This document shows positions 14,284 through 23,149 of a DNA stretch of 64,000 bases, one piece after another (within the stretch, counting starts at the first letter, position 1; the number at the start of each line of letters is the position of its first letter). The notes under the pieces were generated by a model that worked only from the letters and a program-made list of their open reading frames with translations, did no database searches and was not told where the DNA came from. A program made the translations under genes and the position numbers. The DNA lies in assembly GCF_004366735.1 (NCBI RefSeq), contig NZ_SOQX01000001.1:1-64000 (forward strand), written 5' to 3'. The DNA comes from Thiohalophilus thiocyanatoxydans. GTDB taxonomy: Bacteria > Pseudomonadota > Gammaproteobacteria > UBA6429 > Thiohalophilaceae.

Positions 14284-15300
14284 ATGGCTCGTAACAGCAT
14301 CTTTCCACGTTCTGTTCACTATCTGCTCGCCGTCGCGGAACACCAGAGTTTTACGCGTGCTGCTGAAGCGCTGTATGTCTCACAGCCCTCACTCTCACAA
14401 CAAATCAAGCAGCTTGAGGATTTGCTCAACATACAGTTACTCGACCGTACAGGCCGCCATGTCAAGCTGACTCCAGCTGGTGAGGTTTATTTGCACCATG
14501 CCCGACGTGCTCTAAAAGAGCTTGATGAAGCAAAGCGAGCAATTCATGAACTCAAGGATCTGAGTCGCGGACATCTGCGTATAGCCATGACACCGATTAC
14601 AGACTATCTGGCTATTCCGCTACTGGTTCAATTCCATGCCCGCTATCCCGGAATCACCGTCAACACAATAGAAATGCCTCAAAACGACATGAAAGACGCT
14701 CTCGTTGGTGACCATGTTGATATCGGCATTGCCTTCAGCAGCACGCTTACAACAGAGGGCTATCCCGGAATAACTGACAGTCAGACTCTGTTTAACGAAA
14801 CACTCAGCATAACCTTCGGCAAGCACCATCCTCTCGCCGGTAAAAAAGGTCCCTTGAGCAAACACGCCCTGGAACAGGAACCCCTTGTATTGTTCAATAC
14901 CAACTATGCTGTTCGGTCACATATTGATCAATACTGTCTTGAACATGGCATCACACCGCACATTGCTGTCGAAGCGACTTCTCTTAGCGTCATTATTGAA
15001 ATGATTCGATTAGGCAACATCGCCACCATACTTCCCGATACTATCGCCTGCCATCAACATGGGCTTGAGTCAATTGCCATATTGCCAGAGCTTCCACATC
15101 ACACAATAAGCCTGATTAACCGCAAAGACATGAATAAAAGTCCGGCATGCCAGGCCTTTGAAGAACTGGCGGCCGAATGGTCAGCGGCCAGGTGTCAAAT
15201 CAAACCACGACACAGAATCCGACCCTGCCCCTTGACCGACTCTTGCGCAACTGATGAGTCAAAGATGGAGACCGATGAGGCATGGCACGAGGAAGCCTGA
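14284..15300 (+). CDS. CynR-like LysR-family transcriptional regulator
   Basis: 338-aa LysR-type regulator. The N-terminal winged helix-turn-helix reads FLAVAEH-like YLLAVAEHQSFTRAAEALYVSQPSLSQQIKQLE in overlapping parts, very close to E. coli CynR (FTRAA, HVSQP, LSQQI, KRAIH). The effector domain retains RGHLRIAMTPI, DVGIAF-like DIGIAFSSTL and VIIEMIRLG. A C-terminal extension of about 40 polar residues exceeds the family length. I place the start at the ATG 14284, six bases after AGGAG; the TTG at 14278 is too close to the ribosome binding site. CynR in E. coli activates cyanase genes in response to cyanate. Here the divergent operon contains cynS, and a 55-bp element overlaps this gene's own leader. 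Confidence 0.9.
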   Translation: MARNSIFPRSVHYLLAVAEHQSFTRAAEALYVSQPSLSQQIKQLEDLLNIQLLDRTGRHVKLTPAGEVYLHHARRALKELDEAKRAIHELKDLSRGHLRIAMTPITDYLAIPLLVQFHARYPGITVNTIEMPQNDMKDALVGDHVDIGIAFSSTLTTEGYPGITDSQTLFNETLSITFGKHHPLAGKKGPLSKHALEQEPLVLFNTNYAVRSHIDQYCLEHGITPHIAVEATSLSVIIEMIRLGNIATILPDTIACHQHGLESIAILPELPHHTISLINRKDMNKSPACQAFEELAAEWSAARCQIKPRHRIRPCPLTDSCATDESKMETDEAWHEEA

Positions 15301-15359
15301 GAAAGTATCAATACACCTCGAGCGGATCTTTTTTTGGCTTTTCTCTTTGCAAAAAAAAG

Positions 15360-15398
15360 AGTCGCGAACAAATACCCCTTCAAATATTTGTTCCGACT
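15360..15398. terminator. Long hairpin between convergent cynR-like and porin genes
   Basis: Arms AGTC-GC-GAACAAATA and TATTTGTTC-C-GACT pair over 13 positions around a 10-base loop. An A run lies before it on the plus strand, giving U-rich RNA after it on the minus strand, so it suits termination of the porin message; it may stop both. Confidence 0.6.
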
Positions 15399-15465
15399 CA
15401 AATGGGAGGACCCACTACAGCTTTCACTTTTAGATACTTACACCCGATAACTGTTTAACACGGCA

Positions 15466-16662
15466 TCAGAAATTCATACTTCCCCATATCCACATCTTGT
15501 CTGTATCCACTTTTCCAGCCGCAGCATCCCCGGCGGAATAAGAAGCATACTTGATGCCTGCTGTATAAATCTTATGAAATTTCTTCGCATACAGCAGATT
15601 AATTTCGTCGCCAAGATCATCAATCGTTGAGGTCGAATCATCCGCACTGAAATCGTGGTAAACAGCAAGCCACTTACCCCCGCCGAATTTCCCACCCAGT
15701 GAGACATAAAGGTCTGCTAAACCCTGATCGGGAGTTGACAAAAACTGATCTGACCAGCCATTGAATGCATGAACAGTCGCCAACGGTGTGGAGAAACCAT
15801 AATTACTGCTATCCGATCCAAGAAGCTCATAACCAACTTTTGCAGTCATTCCACTGAACACCATACCACCTTCCAGAAGTGCATAATCGGCGTCGTTTTC
15901 ATTACCACTATCCTTGGACTCCTGTGTAGCGTATTCCAGAGTGTAAAGGTATTTATTGTCATCACCTGTAGAACCTACCAGTCGCAGCCCATATGTGTCA
16001 TGGGAATTATCCGTATCATTATCCTGCTCGAGAAGATACGCATAACCGCTCAGGTTTCCTATTGGAGTTTTATAGGAGGCGTTAAAAAGATTATCCTTGG
16101 CGTCAATATCCTTGACCTCTGCAAATATTCGATTCCGCTTTGTTACATAGGCATAGTTAACTAGCAGATCATCAACCGGAGAAAAGCTCAAACTCAGCGC
16201 GTCGTACGTTTGCCTGTCCTGGCGCCAACCAACCGCGCCTATGAAACGTTCATTATCAAAAGTAATGGCCTGCCGCCCGTATTTGACTGCTGTTGTACCC
16301 GAAGCATATTTTACAAAGCCCTGATCAACCTCGGTAACCTCGGGATCGAGAATCGGTGAGTAAGTCCCACTATTAAAATCGGTCAGTGGAACAGAATAGT
16401 CATCCTCTCCCACAATCCGGATATCTTCCATGCCCAACGTGGCTGAAAATCCCTTGTAATCCGCAGTGCTATAACCTAATCGTGTAAGCAAGGTTAAAGC
16501 CGAGGCATCTTTGAGCGTATTATCCTGGTCAACTGCCTCATACCTCAAACGCATATCTACACTTGACTTCCCGCTTGTCAATGCCTCAGTAAGACTATCA
16601 GCCGCCAGAGCGACGTCATAACTCGCCATTGCAGCCAATATCGTCAACGATATCTTTTTCAT
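15466..16662 (-). CDS. Outer-membrane porin (beta-barrel)
   Basis: 398-aa barrel protein with a signal peptide (MKKISLTILAAMASYDVALA, cleavage near residue 21) and many alternating amphipathic strands such as LRYEAVDQDN, FSATLGMED and VKYGRQAITF. It ends in the typical C-terminal aromatic (WIWGSMNF). YGRQ-x4-F-x8-GWRQDRQTYDALS resembles alginate-type porins, but substrate cannot be inferred from that. Its place beside the scn genes and the 55-bp element 262 bp upstream suggest entry of thiocyanate or cyanate. The gene is monocistronic. Confidence 0.82.
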   Translation of the reverse strand: MKKISLTILAAMASYDVALAADSLTEALTSGKSSVDMRLRYEAVDQDNTLKDASALTLLTRLGYSTADYKGFSATLGMEDIRIVGEDDYSVPLTDFNSGTYSPILDPEVTEVDQGFVKYASGTTAVKYGRQAITFDNERFIGAVGWRQDRQTYDALSLSFSPVDDLLVNYAYVTKRNRIFAEVKDIDAKDNLFNASYKTPIGNLSGYAYLLEQDNDTDNSHDTYGLRLVGSTGDDNKYLYTLEYATQESKDSGNENDADYALLEGGMVFSGMTAKVGYELLGSDSSNYGFSTPLATVHAFNGWSDQFLSTPDQGLADLYVSLGGKFGGGKWLAVYHDFSADDSTSTIDDLGDEINLLYAKKFHKIYTAGIKYASYSAGDAAAGKVDTDKMWIWGSMNF

Positions 16663-16923
16663 GCGTATCTCCTGTTTTGTGTTTTGCTATCAGCATATTT
16701 CGGAGAATCAATTTCCCTATCACTACGTTTAACAGCAAACCCCATACGACCAACACAACATTATTTTCAGGTCGAAAATACTTCGACTCTCACGCATAAA
16801 GCATAATGATAGCTACTAACGTACTGTTTTTTGGTAACTTATCAAGTCATCAAACGCACGACATCAGACCATCCACATCTACTCACGTAGAATTTTTCAT
16901 GCCGATACCTTTTGCCAGATGCA
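16663..16923. other. Porin leader region
   Basis: No coding frame. It lies between the porin start and the third 55-bp element and should contain the porin promoter. CTCCTG next to the start gives a good ribosome binding site on the minus strand (CAGGAG). No copy of the AT-rich motif is obvious. Confidence 0.35.
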
Positions 16924-16978
16924 CTATGTCCAAAACGCTGACGATTTACCAAGACTAAATTCCGATGAAGGTTATAGG
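16924..16978 (-). promoter_or_regulatory. 55-bp element, copy 3 (porin)
   Basis: CTATGTCC at the left end and CCAAGA, TAAATTCCGATG and TTATAGG in the conserved right block. It lies 262 bp before the porin start and 28 bp after the stop of the second porin gene. Confidence 0.7.
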
Positions 16979-17005
16979 CACAAACTATAGATAGTATTTA
17001 ATAAC

Positions 17006-18142
17006 TTACTGAAATAGATAGCTGACGCGAAAACTGAAAACCAGCATATCCTCATCACGCTCCTCATCACCTGTATCAAATTTGCTGTGTTTTATCCATT
17101 GTAATGAGGGCGTTAACTGTATTCCGTCGCTAAACGCATAACGAAGATAGAGCTCGGATTGGTACCGGTTGTTCATTTTCGCCTGGATCTTTTTTGACAC
17201 TCCTGTTCTGGCCAACGCAGCGCCAAGTGTATGACCAGTCACATCAGTCTCCAGCGCCAACCCGATAAAATCACTTACCTCAGAAACATCACTGTTTGCC
17301 ATACCAAGTCGAATATTCAACTGGTACTGATAGAGTTTATGATCGCTACTCATGTAGATCCCATAATTATCATCTACCTGCCCTGAACCATCGATATATG
17401 ACGTGTCTGCCGTACTTTGCCATAGTCCGACTCGCCATATATTTCGCGCTTTCTGCCAATACAGTTCCGTACCGATAAAAACGCCTTTGCCACTTGCACC
17501 TATATCAAACAACTCCGAATAGGAGACATCCGGATTATCCGCGAGCCCATGAGAGCTGGTAAGCAACAAATTCATACCAGGTCGGCCGCTTGTCCGCTCA
17601 ATATGCATACACGCACCCAGAGAGTAATCCGGAAAGGCAATAGTCGGATTATTGACAAAAGGAGTCGAGAGAAACTGGCGCGTCTCGTCATTTGCCACTC
17701 TGCTGGAGTCCAGGCGACAATCGGGATCCAGCAAACCAATTGTCAAAGAATTATCACCAAAACTCCGGGAATAATGCACTTCAGAGATCTGAAGTCGACC
17801 TTTACCATCTCGATCAAGAGCTGTTCCCGCATCACCATTTGCTTCCGGAATTTCGTTACTTATACCATTAGTCCTTGGGCTCAGGTTTGCTTCAGCATAA
17901 GTCGTCACTATCCCGTTTCCCACAGGTAGCTCCGCGACCAGATCGACCGAAACCAGACCTTCTTCTTCGATGCGTTTGTCATTGGCATTCTGATATGTGG
18001 CAGTCAACCCGCCCTGAACCTGAATATCTCCCTCTCTTTCGAGTAGCACACCGTGACGGATTTGCGGCTCATCAGCCCAGACAATTGGACACACAACACT
18101 GATAAATAAAGTAATTTTAATTCTTGTCCATAAAGTGTGCAT
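17006..18142 (-). CDS. Porin-like outer-membrane beta-barrel protein
   Basis: 378-aa predicted barrel with a signal peptide (MHTLWTRIKITLFISVVCPIVWA). Strand-like repeats run through LTATYQNAND, ITTYAEANLS-like IVTTYAEANLS and SLTIGLLDPDC, and it ends in VSYLFQ. I chose the ATG at 18142 because GGAAGGGG precedes it and the signal peptide starts there. It is 150 bp downstream of the glcF-like gene on the same strand, so the two may share the promoter near the fourth 55-bp element. Possibly OprB/carbohydrate-porin-like; no substrate is assigned. Confidence 0.72.
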   Translation of the reverse strand: MHTLWTRIKITLFISVVCPIVWADEPQIRHGVLLEREGDIQVQGGLTATYQNANDKRIEEEGLVSVDLVAELPVGNGIVTTYAEANLSPRTNGISNEIPEANGDAGTALDRDGKGRLQISEVHYSRSFGDNSLTIGLLDPDCRLDSSRVANDETRQFLSTPFVNNPTIAFPDYSLGACMHIERTSGRPGMNLLLTSSHGLADNPDVSYSELFDIGASGKGVFIGTELYWQKARNIWRVGLWQSTADTSYIDGSGQVDDNYGIYMSSDHKLYQYQLNIRLGMANSDVSEVSDFIGLALETDVTGHTLGAALARTGVSKKIQAKMNNRYQSELYLRYAFSDGIQLTPSLQWIKHSKFDTGDEERDEDMLVFSFRVSYLFQ

Positions 18143-18291
18143 TTCCCCTTCCCCCGACCCGAATTTCAGGCTTTTCTTGTACCTCACTAATTCAAAATAT
18201 GATTACGCAACAGCCAAAATGACTCACGGAATTCCTTACTTTACTTTTCTTATTTTATGCAGTTATTTCCCAATATTCTGGTTATCTATAA

Positions 18292-19599
18292 CTATTCTTC
18301 TGAAATAACTGAATCCTTCCTGGAAGGAAGCTTTTCATCCAGCAATTCGATCCAGTGATTCACCGCTACAGGTGACACAGCCGAAAGGTGAGTCAAACAA
18401 CCAATATTTGCTGTAGCGATTGATTCAGGGCGACTTGCCAATAGAGTCTTCAACTTTTGAAATCGAAGTGACTTTGCTATACCTCTTTGCAGGATCGAAT
18501 ATGTTCCTGCCGACCCACAACACATAAACGAATAGGCGACAGGTACCAGCTTGAATCCTGCACGTTTGAGCAACTTTTCAACTACACCATTCAACTTCTC
18601 TCCGTGCTGCAGACTGCAGGATGATTGAAATGCGATTCGTTTAACGTCACCCTGTTCGGACAGTTTGATGTAATCAGGCCATTCTTCCTCAACGACCTCC
18701 GCGATATCTTTTGTCATATCCGTTATACGCTTAGCTTTGTCACAATATTCCGGATCATCCTGTAACATGTCACCGTACTCACGAAACTGCATTCCACATC
18801 CACTTGCAGTCAGCACGATTGCTTCTGCACCTGACTCGATGTGAGACCATAAATTATCAATATTTCGGCGCATCAACTCTCTCGCCTCTTCCGTTGCTCC
18901 CATATGCTGGCTAACAGCGCCGCAACACCCCTCGCCAGCGGGAATTATTCTTATTCCAAAGCGATCCAATACTCGCGACGCCGCCGCATTGATATCCGGT
19001 GCCAACGCAGGTTGTACGCAACCTTGCCAAATAACCATCCTGCGCTGGTGAGGGCGATCAGGCCATTCACCAGCCTTGCGTCGTACCGGGATAGTTTCTT
19101 TCATCGACGCCGGGAGAAATGTCCGAAAAAACTGTCCTGCACGCAGCAACACGGTAAATCGGAATCTGTGTAAAAGTATCGAACGAATCATTTTCCGTGT
19201 TATCTTTTCTTTGAGCGGACGCGGTACATTCTTTTCAACCAACTCCCTGCCGATATCCAGTAAACGTCCGTATCCAACGCCCTGTGGACAACTTGTTTCA
19301 CAGGAACGACAGGTCAGACAGCGGTCGAGATGAATTTTCAGATTTTCTCCAATCGTCTTTCCTTCAAGGGTTTTCAACGTATATGCTGGTGGAAGATAAT
19401 CCTGACTGGGCTCTACTTCTTCAAGATATTGCTTGATTAAATAGATGCGACCCCGTGGACCATCCCACTCGTCATCGAGCAGACGAAATGTCGGGCAAGT
19501 AAATGTACATTGCCCGCATTGCACACAGGGCAAAAGCAGATTCTCAGCTTCTCTCCCCAGAACCGTATCCTGATATCTTTCGGATAGTTCTACTTTCAT
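18292..19599 (-). CDS. GlcF-like two-[4Fe-4S], CCG-domain oxidoreductase subunit
   Basis: 435-aa protein of the glycolate oxidase iron-sulfur subunit type. Two ferredoxin motifs, CVQCGQCTFTCP and CLTCRSCETSCP, precede two cysteine-rich CCG domains (EGCCGAVSQHMG and FMCCGSAGTYS). GlcF normally works with the flavoproteins GlcD and GlcE, but neither is present, so it is an orphan here. The ATG at 19599 has AGGGG seven bases upstream; the longer frame adds 26 unlikely residues. A 55-bp element lies 178 bp upstream. It may pass electrons from an unlinked flavoprotein to the quinone pool, and the substrate may not be glycolate. Confidence 0.82.
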   Translation of the reverse strand: MKVELSERYQDTVLGREAENLLLPCVQCGQCTFTCPTFRLLDDEWDGPRGRIYLIKQYLEEVEPSQDYLPPAYTLKTLEGKTIGENLKIHLDRCLTCRSCETSCPQGVGYGRLLDIGRELVEKNVPRPLKEKITRKMIRSILLHRFRFTVLLRAGQFFRTFLPASMKETIPVRRKAGEWPDRPHQRRMVIWQGCVQPALAPDINAAASRVLDRFGIRIIPAGEGCCGAVSQHMGATEEARELMRRNIDNLWSHIESGAEAIVLTASGCGMQFREYGDMLQDDPEYCDKAKRITDMTKDIAEVVEEEWPDYIKLSEQGDVKRIAFQSSCSLQHGEKLNGVVEKLLKRAGFKLVPVAYSFMCCGSAGTYSILQRGIAKSLRFQKLKTLLASRPESIATANIGCLTHLSAVSPVAVNHWIELLDEKLPSRKDSVISEE

Positions 19600-19776
19600 A
19601 TCAATACCCCTGAAGGTAGTCACGTATTTCGATCTGACTAAAAATCGAAACTGCCTTATATCCAGATATATAGACAAAACAATTAAGGCATTTTTAGTTA
19701 ACGAACAACGAACTACCAGTTTCCTGATGGCGTCCGTACACGGTTCGTTTAACTCGATCAGACAGAGTTATACTGA

Positions 19777-19831
19777 CTATGATTCAGAGTTCAATTGATG
19801 TCCAAGACCTTATTTCGATTGGCCTTATAGG
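19777..19831 (-). promoter_or_regulatory. 55-bp element, copy 4 (glcF-porin)
   Basis: Left end CTATGATTCA and right block with CCAAGA, TTATTTCGATTGG and TTATAGG. It is the most diverged copy but keeps the exact spacing, and lies 178 bp before the glcF-like gene. Confidence 0.62.
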
Positions 19832-20236
19832 TATTGATAATAGACTTGCCGTTTTACGTCAGACCCTATATTTGCTGACACAACAGTACGCCTGTTTAAA
19901 AATGCCTGTTTTCAGCTTTTTTTAGTGGACAGAGCTTGGTCAATAGTTCGGAATACTGATACACAGATGGCGGGAATGTTGATTCAAAAAGCAGCTTGCT
20001 GCCACATACGGTCGGCCCTGTGAGTTGAATAAACGCGCAGGTTCTGCCGACAGAAAGGAATATAAATAAGCTTGCCCCGCTGCCGTTCTGATGCAGATTT
20101 GACGACAGCAGAAGCCGTGTCGCGGCAACTATACCGGACGTGTGATAACAGGACTTTAGCGAAGATTTAATGAGTTGTTCTTATACTGTACAGCTCGTGA
20201 GCCCCCGACGAACTTTCGGCTTGCCAGTGAAGTCAC
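19832..20236. other. Intergenic region, likely right edge of the island
   Basis: About 400 bp without a credible gene. No integrase, transposase or tRNA copy is visible, and no second match to the tRNA-Arg 3' end was found by eye. Confidence 0.35.
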
Positions 20237-21121
20237 TTACAACAGTTTACCTTCCACTATCGGAACAATATGTCCCCCGACCTTGACCTGACAACCTTTT
20301 GAGTCTGAGCGACTTTCCAGGTATATCAACGATGGACGGCCGATTTTATTACCCTGTTCGATTCGCAAGGAAAAGTCCTTTTTCACGCGATACTGATATT
20401 TCTGCAAGTAGGCTCCGAGAAATGCCGCTCCATTCCCGGTCGCCGGATCTTCACGGACCCCGCCCGCCTCGAAGAAAAACCTGGCACTCAAGTCATTATC
20501 CGGGTCCGCTGTCTCATTACAAAATACATAAACAAGCGGCGGAAACCCTTGTTTTTCAAGGAAATTATAACGCTCCAGATCGAGCTGGCAACGCTCCAAC
20601 GCACCCAGATTTTTAAGTGGAACGATTATCGCCGAGGTACCGGCTGCCAGAAGCTGAACCGGTAAACCCGGCTCCATATCCGCAACGGCTATCCCCAATG
20701 CCGCTGCCACAGGCTCAGGTTCACTGGTTTTGCCGAATGACACCGCGGGAGAAGCAAACCAAACCGTCTCCCTGCCATCAGCCGAGATGCCAAACTCAAC
20801 CTCTATCTGTCCGATTTTAAGATTGATTGTTATTCGCCCGGGCCGATTCGATATCACATAGTGAGCGAGAATCCACGCACTGCCCAGAATCGGATGGCCC
20901 GCAAAGTCGATCTCCCTTGACGGGGTGAATATGCGAAGCGCATAACTGCCGTCACCCCCGGCAACGGGTGTCAAAAAGGTTGTTTCGGAAAAGTTTGTTT
21001 CTGCGGCGATTCGCTGCATTGTTTCTTCCGGCAGTGTCTGCTCGGTGAGTACAATAGCCAACGGGTTCCCCGAGTAGGGCTGTTCGGCAAAAACATCGAC
21101 AATATAAAAATCATATGCCAT
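20237..21121 (-). CDS. PhzF-family isomerase-like protein
   Basis: 294-aa member of the phenazine-biosynthesis PhzF superfamily, which have a two-domain diaminopimelate-epimerase fold. Landmarks are FAEQPYSGNPLAIVL (residues 11-25), the catalytic-type glutamate in NFSETTFL, RIFTPSREIDFAGHPILGSA, and the C-terminal GVREDPATGNGAAFLGAYL. No phenazine genes are nearby, so a stand-alone isomerase or hydrolase of unknown substrate is likely. The start has AGGG upstream. Confidence 0.88.
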   Translation of the reverse strand: MAYDFYIVDVFAEQPYSGNPLAIVLTEQTLPEETMQRIAAETNFSETTFLTPVAGGDGSYALRIFTPSREIDFAGHPILGSAWILAHYVISNRPGRITINLKIGQIEVEFGISADGRETVWFASPAVSFGKTSEPEPVAAALGIAVADMEPGLPVQLLAAGTSAIIVPLKNLGALERCQLDLERYNFLEKQGFPPLVYVFCNETADPDNDLSARFFFEAGGVREDPATGNGAAFLGAYLQKYQYRVKKDFSLRIEQGNKIGRPSLIYLESRSDSKGCQVKVGGHIVPIVEGKLL

Positions 21122-21280
21122 AAAGAGTCCCTGTCCTGTCTATTACCGATTTTCAAAAGTATGACCTATCCATACTCCAGGGAGCAATATTTCTTTATCC
21201 TGAATAACTACCGGCTTGCACAGAAAACGTATTCTGTATAGAGCGTGTTTTATCGATCCTTTGTATGCTATTTTATCCCC

Positions 21281-22102
21281 ATGAATAAATATTTACTTTT
21301 ACTACCGCTCTTTCTGGTTATTTCCTCCAATCTTTTCAGCCAGCCCCTCGTTGATGCCCATGTACATTACAATGACTCCAACAGAGATATCTACTCCCCT
21401 GAACAGATAATTAGTATATTTGAAAAGAATAACATTAGTCAGGCGTTTGTTACTGCTATGCCGGCGCAAAACGCTGCCACGCTCTATCAGACCGATGCAG
21501 ATCGAATCATTCCTTTCCTTGGCGTCTACAAACAACCGCAGGACAAACAGAACTGGCATCAGGACACCAGTCTTCCGGACTATATTGAAAAACAACTTGA
21601 AGACGGACCCTGGCGTGGTATCGGCGAACTGCATATCTTCGCAAAAGATCGCCACAGCCCGGTGTTACACCGGCTGATACAACTGGCCGCGCAGCACAAG
21701 CTACCATTGTTAATGCATAGCGATCCGGCGGTGATCGACACTATTTATGAGACCGAGCCCGGAGTGACGGTGATCTGGGCTCATGCCGGCGCCTATCCGT
21801 ACCCGGATTTACTGGATGATTATCTGCAACGCTACCCGGAATTGTATGTGGATGTGTCGGTGCGAAATGATCGTATCGCCCCAAATGGCCAGCTTGCTGA
21901 CAAGTGGTACAACCTGTTTATACAACATCCGGAACGGTTTCTGGTGGGGGTGGACACATACAGTACCCAACGCTGGGGAAATTATCATGCAGAGGCTGCA
22001 CTCCTCAGACAATGGCTGAAACAACTGCCCTCGGATGTTGCCGATCGCCTGGCCTACAGGAATGCCGAAAGACTGTTAACCCATCAGGATCGGAGCAAAT
22101 GA
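21281..22102 (+). CDS. Secreted amidohydrolase-family protein
   Basis: 273-aa metal-dependent hydrolase of the amidohydrolase superfamily (Amidohydro-rel type). The metal ligands are visible as DAHVHYND (HxH), PLLMHSDPA, VIWAHAGAYPYP and the aspartate in FLVGVDTYST. A signal peptide (MNKYLLLLPLFLVISSNLFS) points to the periplasm, which decided the ATG at 21281 over an upstream GTG; neither has a clear ribosome binding site. The substrate is unknown. Confidence 0.82.
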   Translation: MNKYLLLLPLFLVISSNLFSQPLVDAHVHYNDSNRDIYSPEQIISIFEKNNISQAFVTAMPAQNAATLYQTDADRIIPFLGVYKQPQDKQNWHQDTSLPDYIEKQLEDGPWRGIGELHIFAKDRHSPVLHRLIQLAAQHKLPLLMHSDPAVIDTIYETEPGVTVIWAHAGAYPYPDLLDDYLQRYPELYVDVSVRNDRIAPNGQLADKWYNLFIQHPERFLVGVDTYSTQRWGNYHAEAALLRQWLKQLPSDVADRLAYRNAERLLTHQDRSK

Positions 22103-22375
22103 ATCCAGCCTGAGTTGACAGGCAACGTGAATCACCTTTAACAGTTGCGGTAACTATCGCCAGATTGGCAGTGAGCACGGACTCCGGCGCGCGGCGTCTT
22201 CCCAAACCGCCCGCTCATCAAACAACCGGACCCGGGCGGGCCCGATAACAAGTCCGGCACGCATCAACGCGCTCTCAAAGCACGCTGGTGTGGCAGCATC
22301 CTGTTACGCTCCTCCCTGAACGCCTGAAAGGCGAATAGCTGAATTATCCGACTACGGGAATCAAGCGTCGGACGC

Positions 22376-23005
22376 TCAACCGACCTGGTCGAGTTTCCTG
22401 GGCCGGAATTTCACGCCAAGGTGTTCGGCAATATCCTGGCAGGCATGGATATCGACCCCTTCGAGCCCATTGACTGCGGTCAGGGTCACATCCATGCCGC
22501 GCTGGCTGGCCCGGCGGGCAAAGTTTTGCAAGGCCATGAAGGCCCCGTGACGTTTCGGGCGACAATGATGTTCGTACAGTGGCTCATCCTGGGCGTTGAG
22601 GGAGATTGAAACGGCATCCACCACCTCCGCCAGCCGCGGTGTCACATCACATCCATGTACCAGATTGGCCAGTCCATCCGTATTGATCCGGATCCTGACG
22701 CCTTGCTGCTTGAGCGCTCCGGCAACTTCCAGCAATACATCCAGGCGTAATGTCGGCTCCCCATAGCCACAAAACACAACTTCCCTGTATTGCGCGGGAT
22801 CACCGATTGCCGCGAGAATCTGTTCTACGCCCGGTTCCTCGTGTAACCACAAATTGTAACCCTGTACATCCCAGCTGCCGTTGAACTTGGGACAAAACCG
22901 GCAGCGCAGGGTACAGTGCCAGGTGATGTTCAAATAACAGTTACCATGCAGACTGTAGGCGAGGGTTTCTTTCGGTTTTTCCATGGCTTGTGTCGAAGAC
23001 GGCAT
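22376..23005 (-). CDS. Radical SAM protein, TatD-linked (TIGR04038) type
   Basis: 209-aa short radical SAM protein. The [4Fe-4S] motif is CTLRCRFC, followed by VVFCGYGEPTLRLDVLLEVA, the conserved glycine-rich GEPT loop, and RINTDGLANL. It fits the family often found near TatD-like hydrolases, though here the nearest metal hydrolase is the amidohydrolase to the left on the other strand. The reaction is unknown. It is transcribed divergently from the second radical SAM gene. Confidence 0.82.
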   Translation of the reverse strand: MPSSTQAMEKPKETLAYSLHGNCYLNITWHCTLRCRFCPKFNGSWDVQGYNLWLHEEPGVEQILAAIGDPAQYREVVFCGYGEPTLRLDVLLEVAGALKQQGVRIRINTDGLANLVHGCDVTPRLAEVVDAVSISLNAQDEPLYEHHCRPKRHGAFMALQNFARRASQRGMDVTLTAVNGLEGVDIHACQDIAEHLGVKFRPRKLDQVG

Positions 23006-23149
23006 TTGTACCCCTCTCGTCCCGGGCTGGATGCACAGTTTACCCGGCTCTTATATTATCCTTCGTTGACCTGGATCAATTGAGCCACCCGCCTCCTGAA
23101 GTAGCCTGCATTGTCCTGACAAAACGACCATGGCTTGCTGTTTCTCCCA

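Noticed and set aside
2702-20236. Thiocyanate dehydrogenase or COS hydrolase in the island
   Set aside because: No copper beta-propeller protein and no beta-carbonic-anhydrase-like gene could be found in any frame.
19832-20236. Right-hand attachment site matching the tRNA-Arg 3' end
   Set aside because: No stretch similar to AATCCTGTCGGGCGCGCCA was found by eye in this interval.
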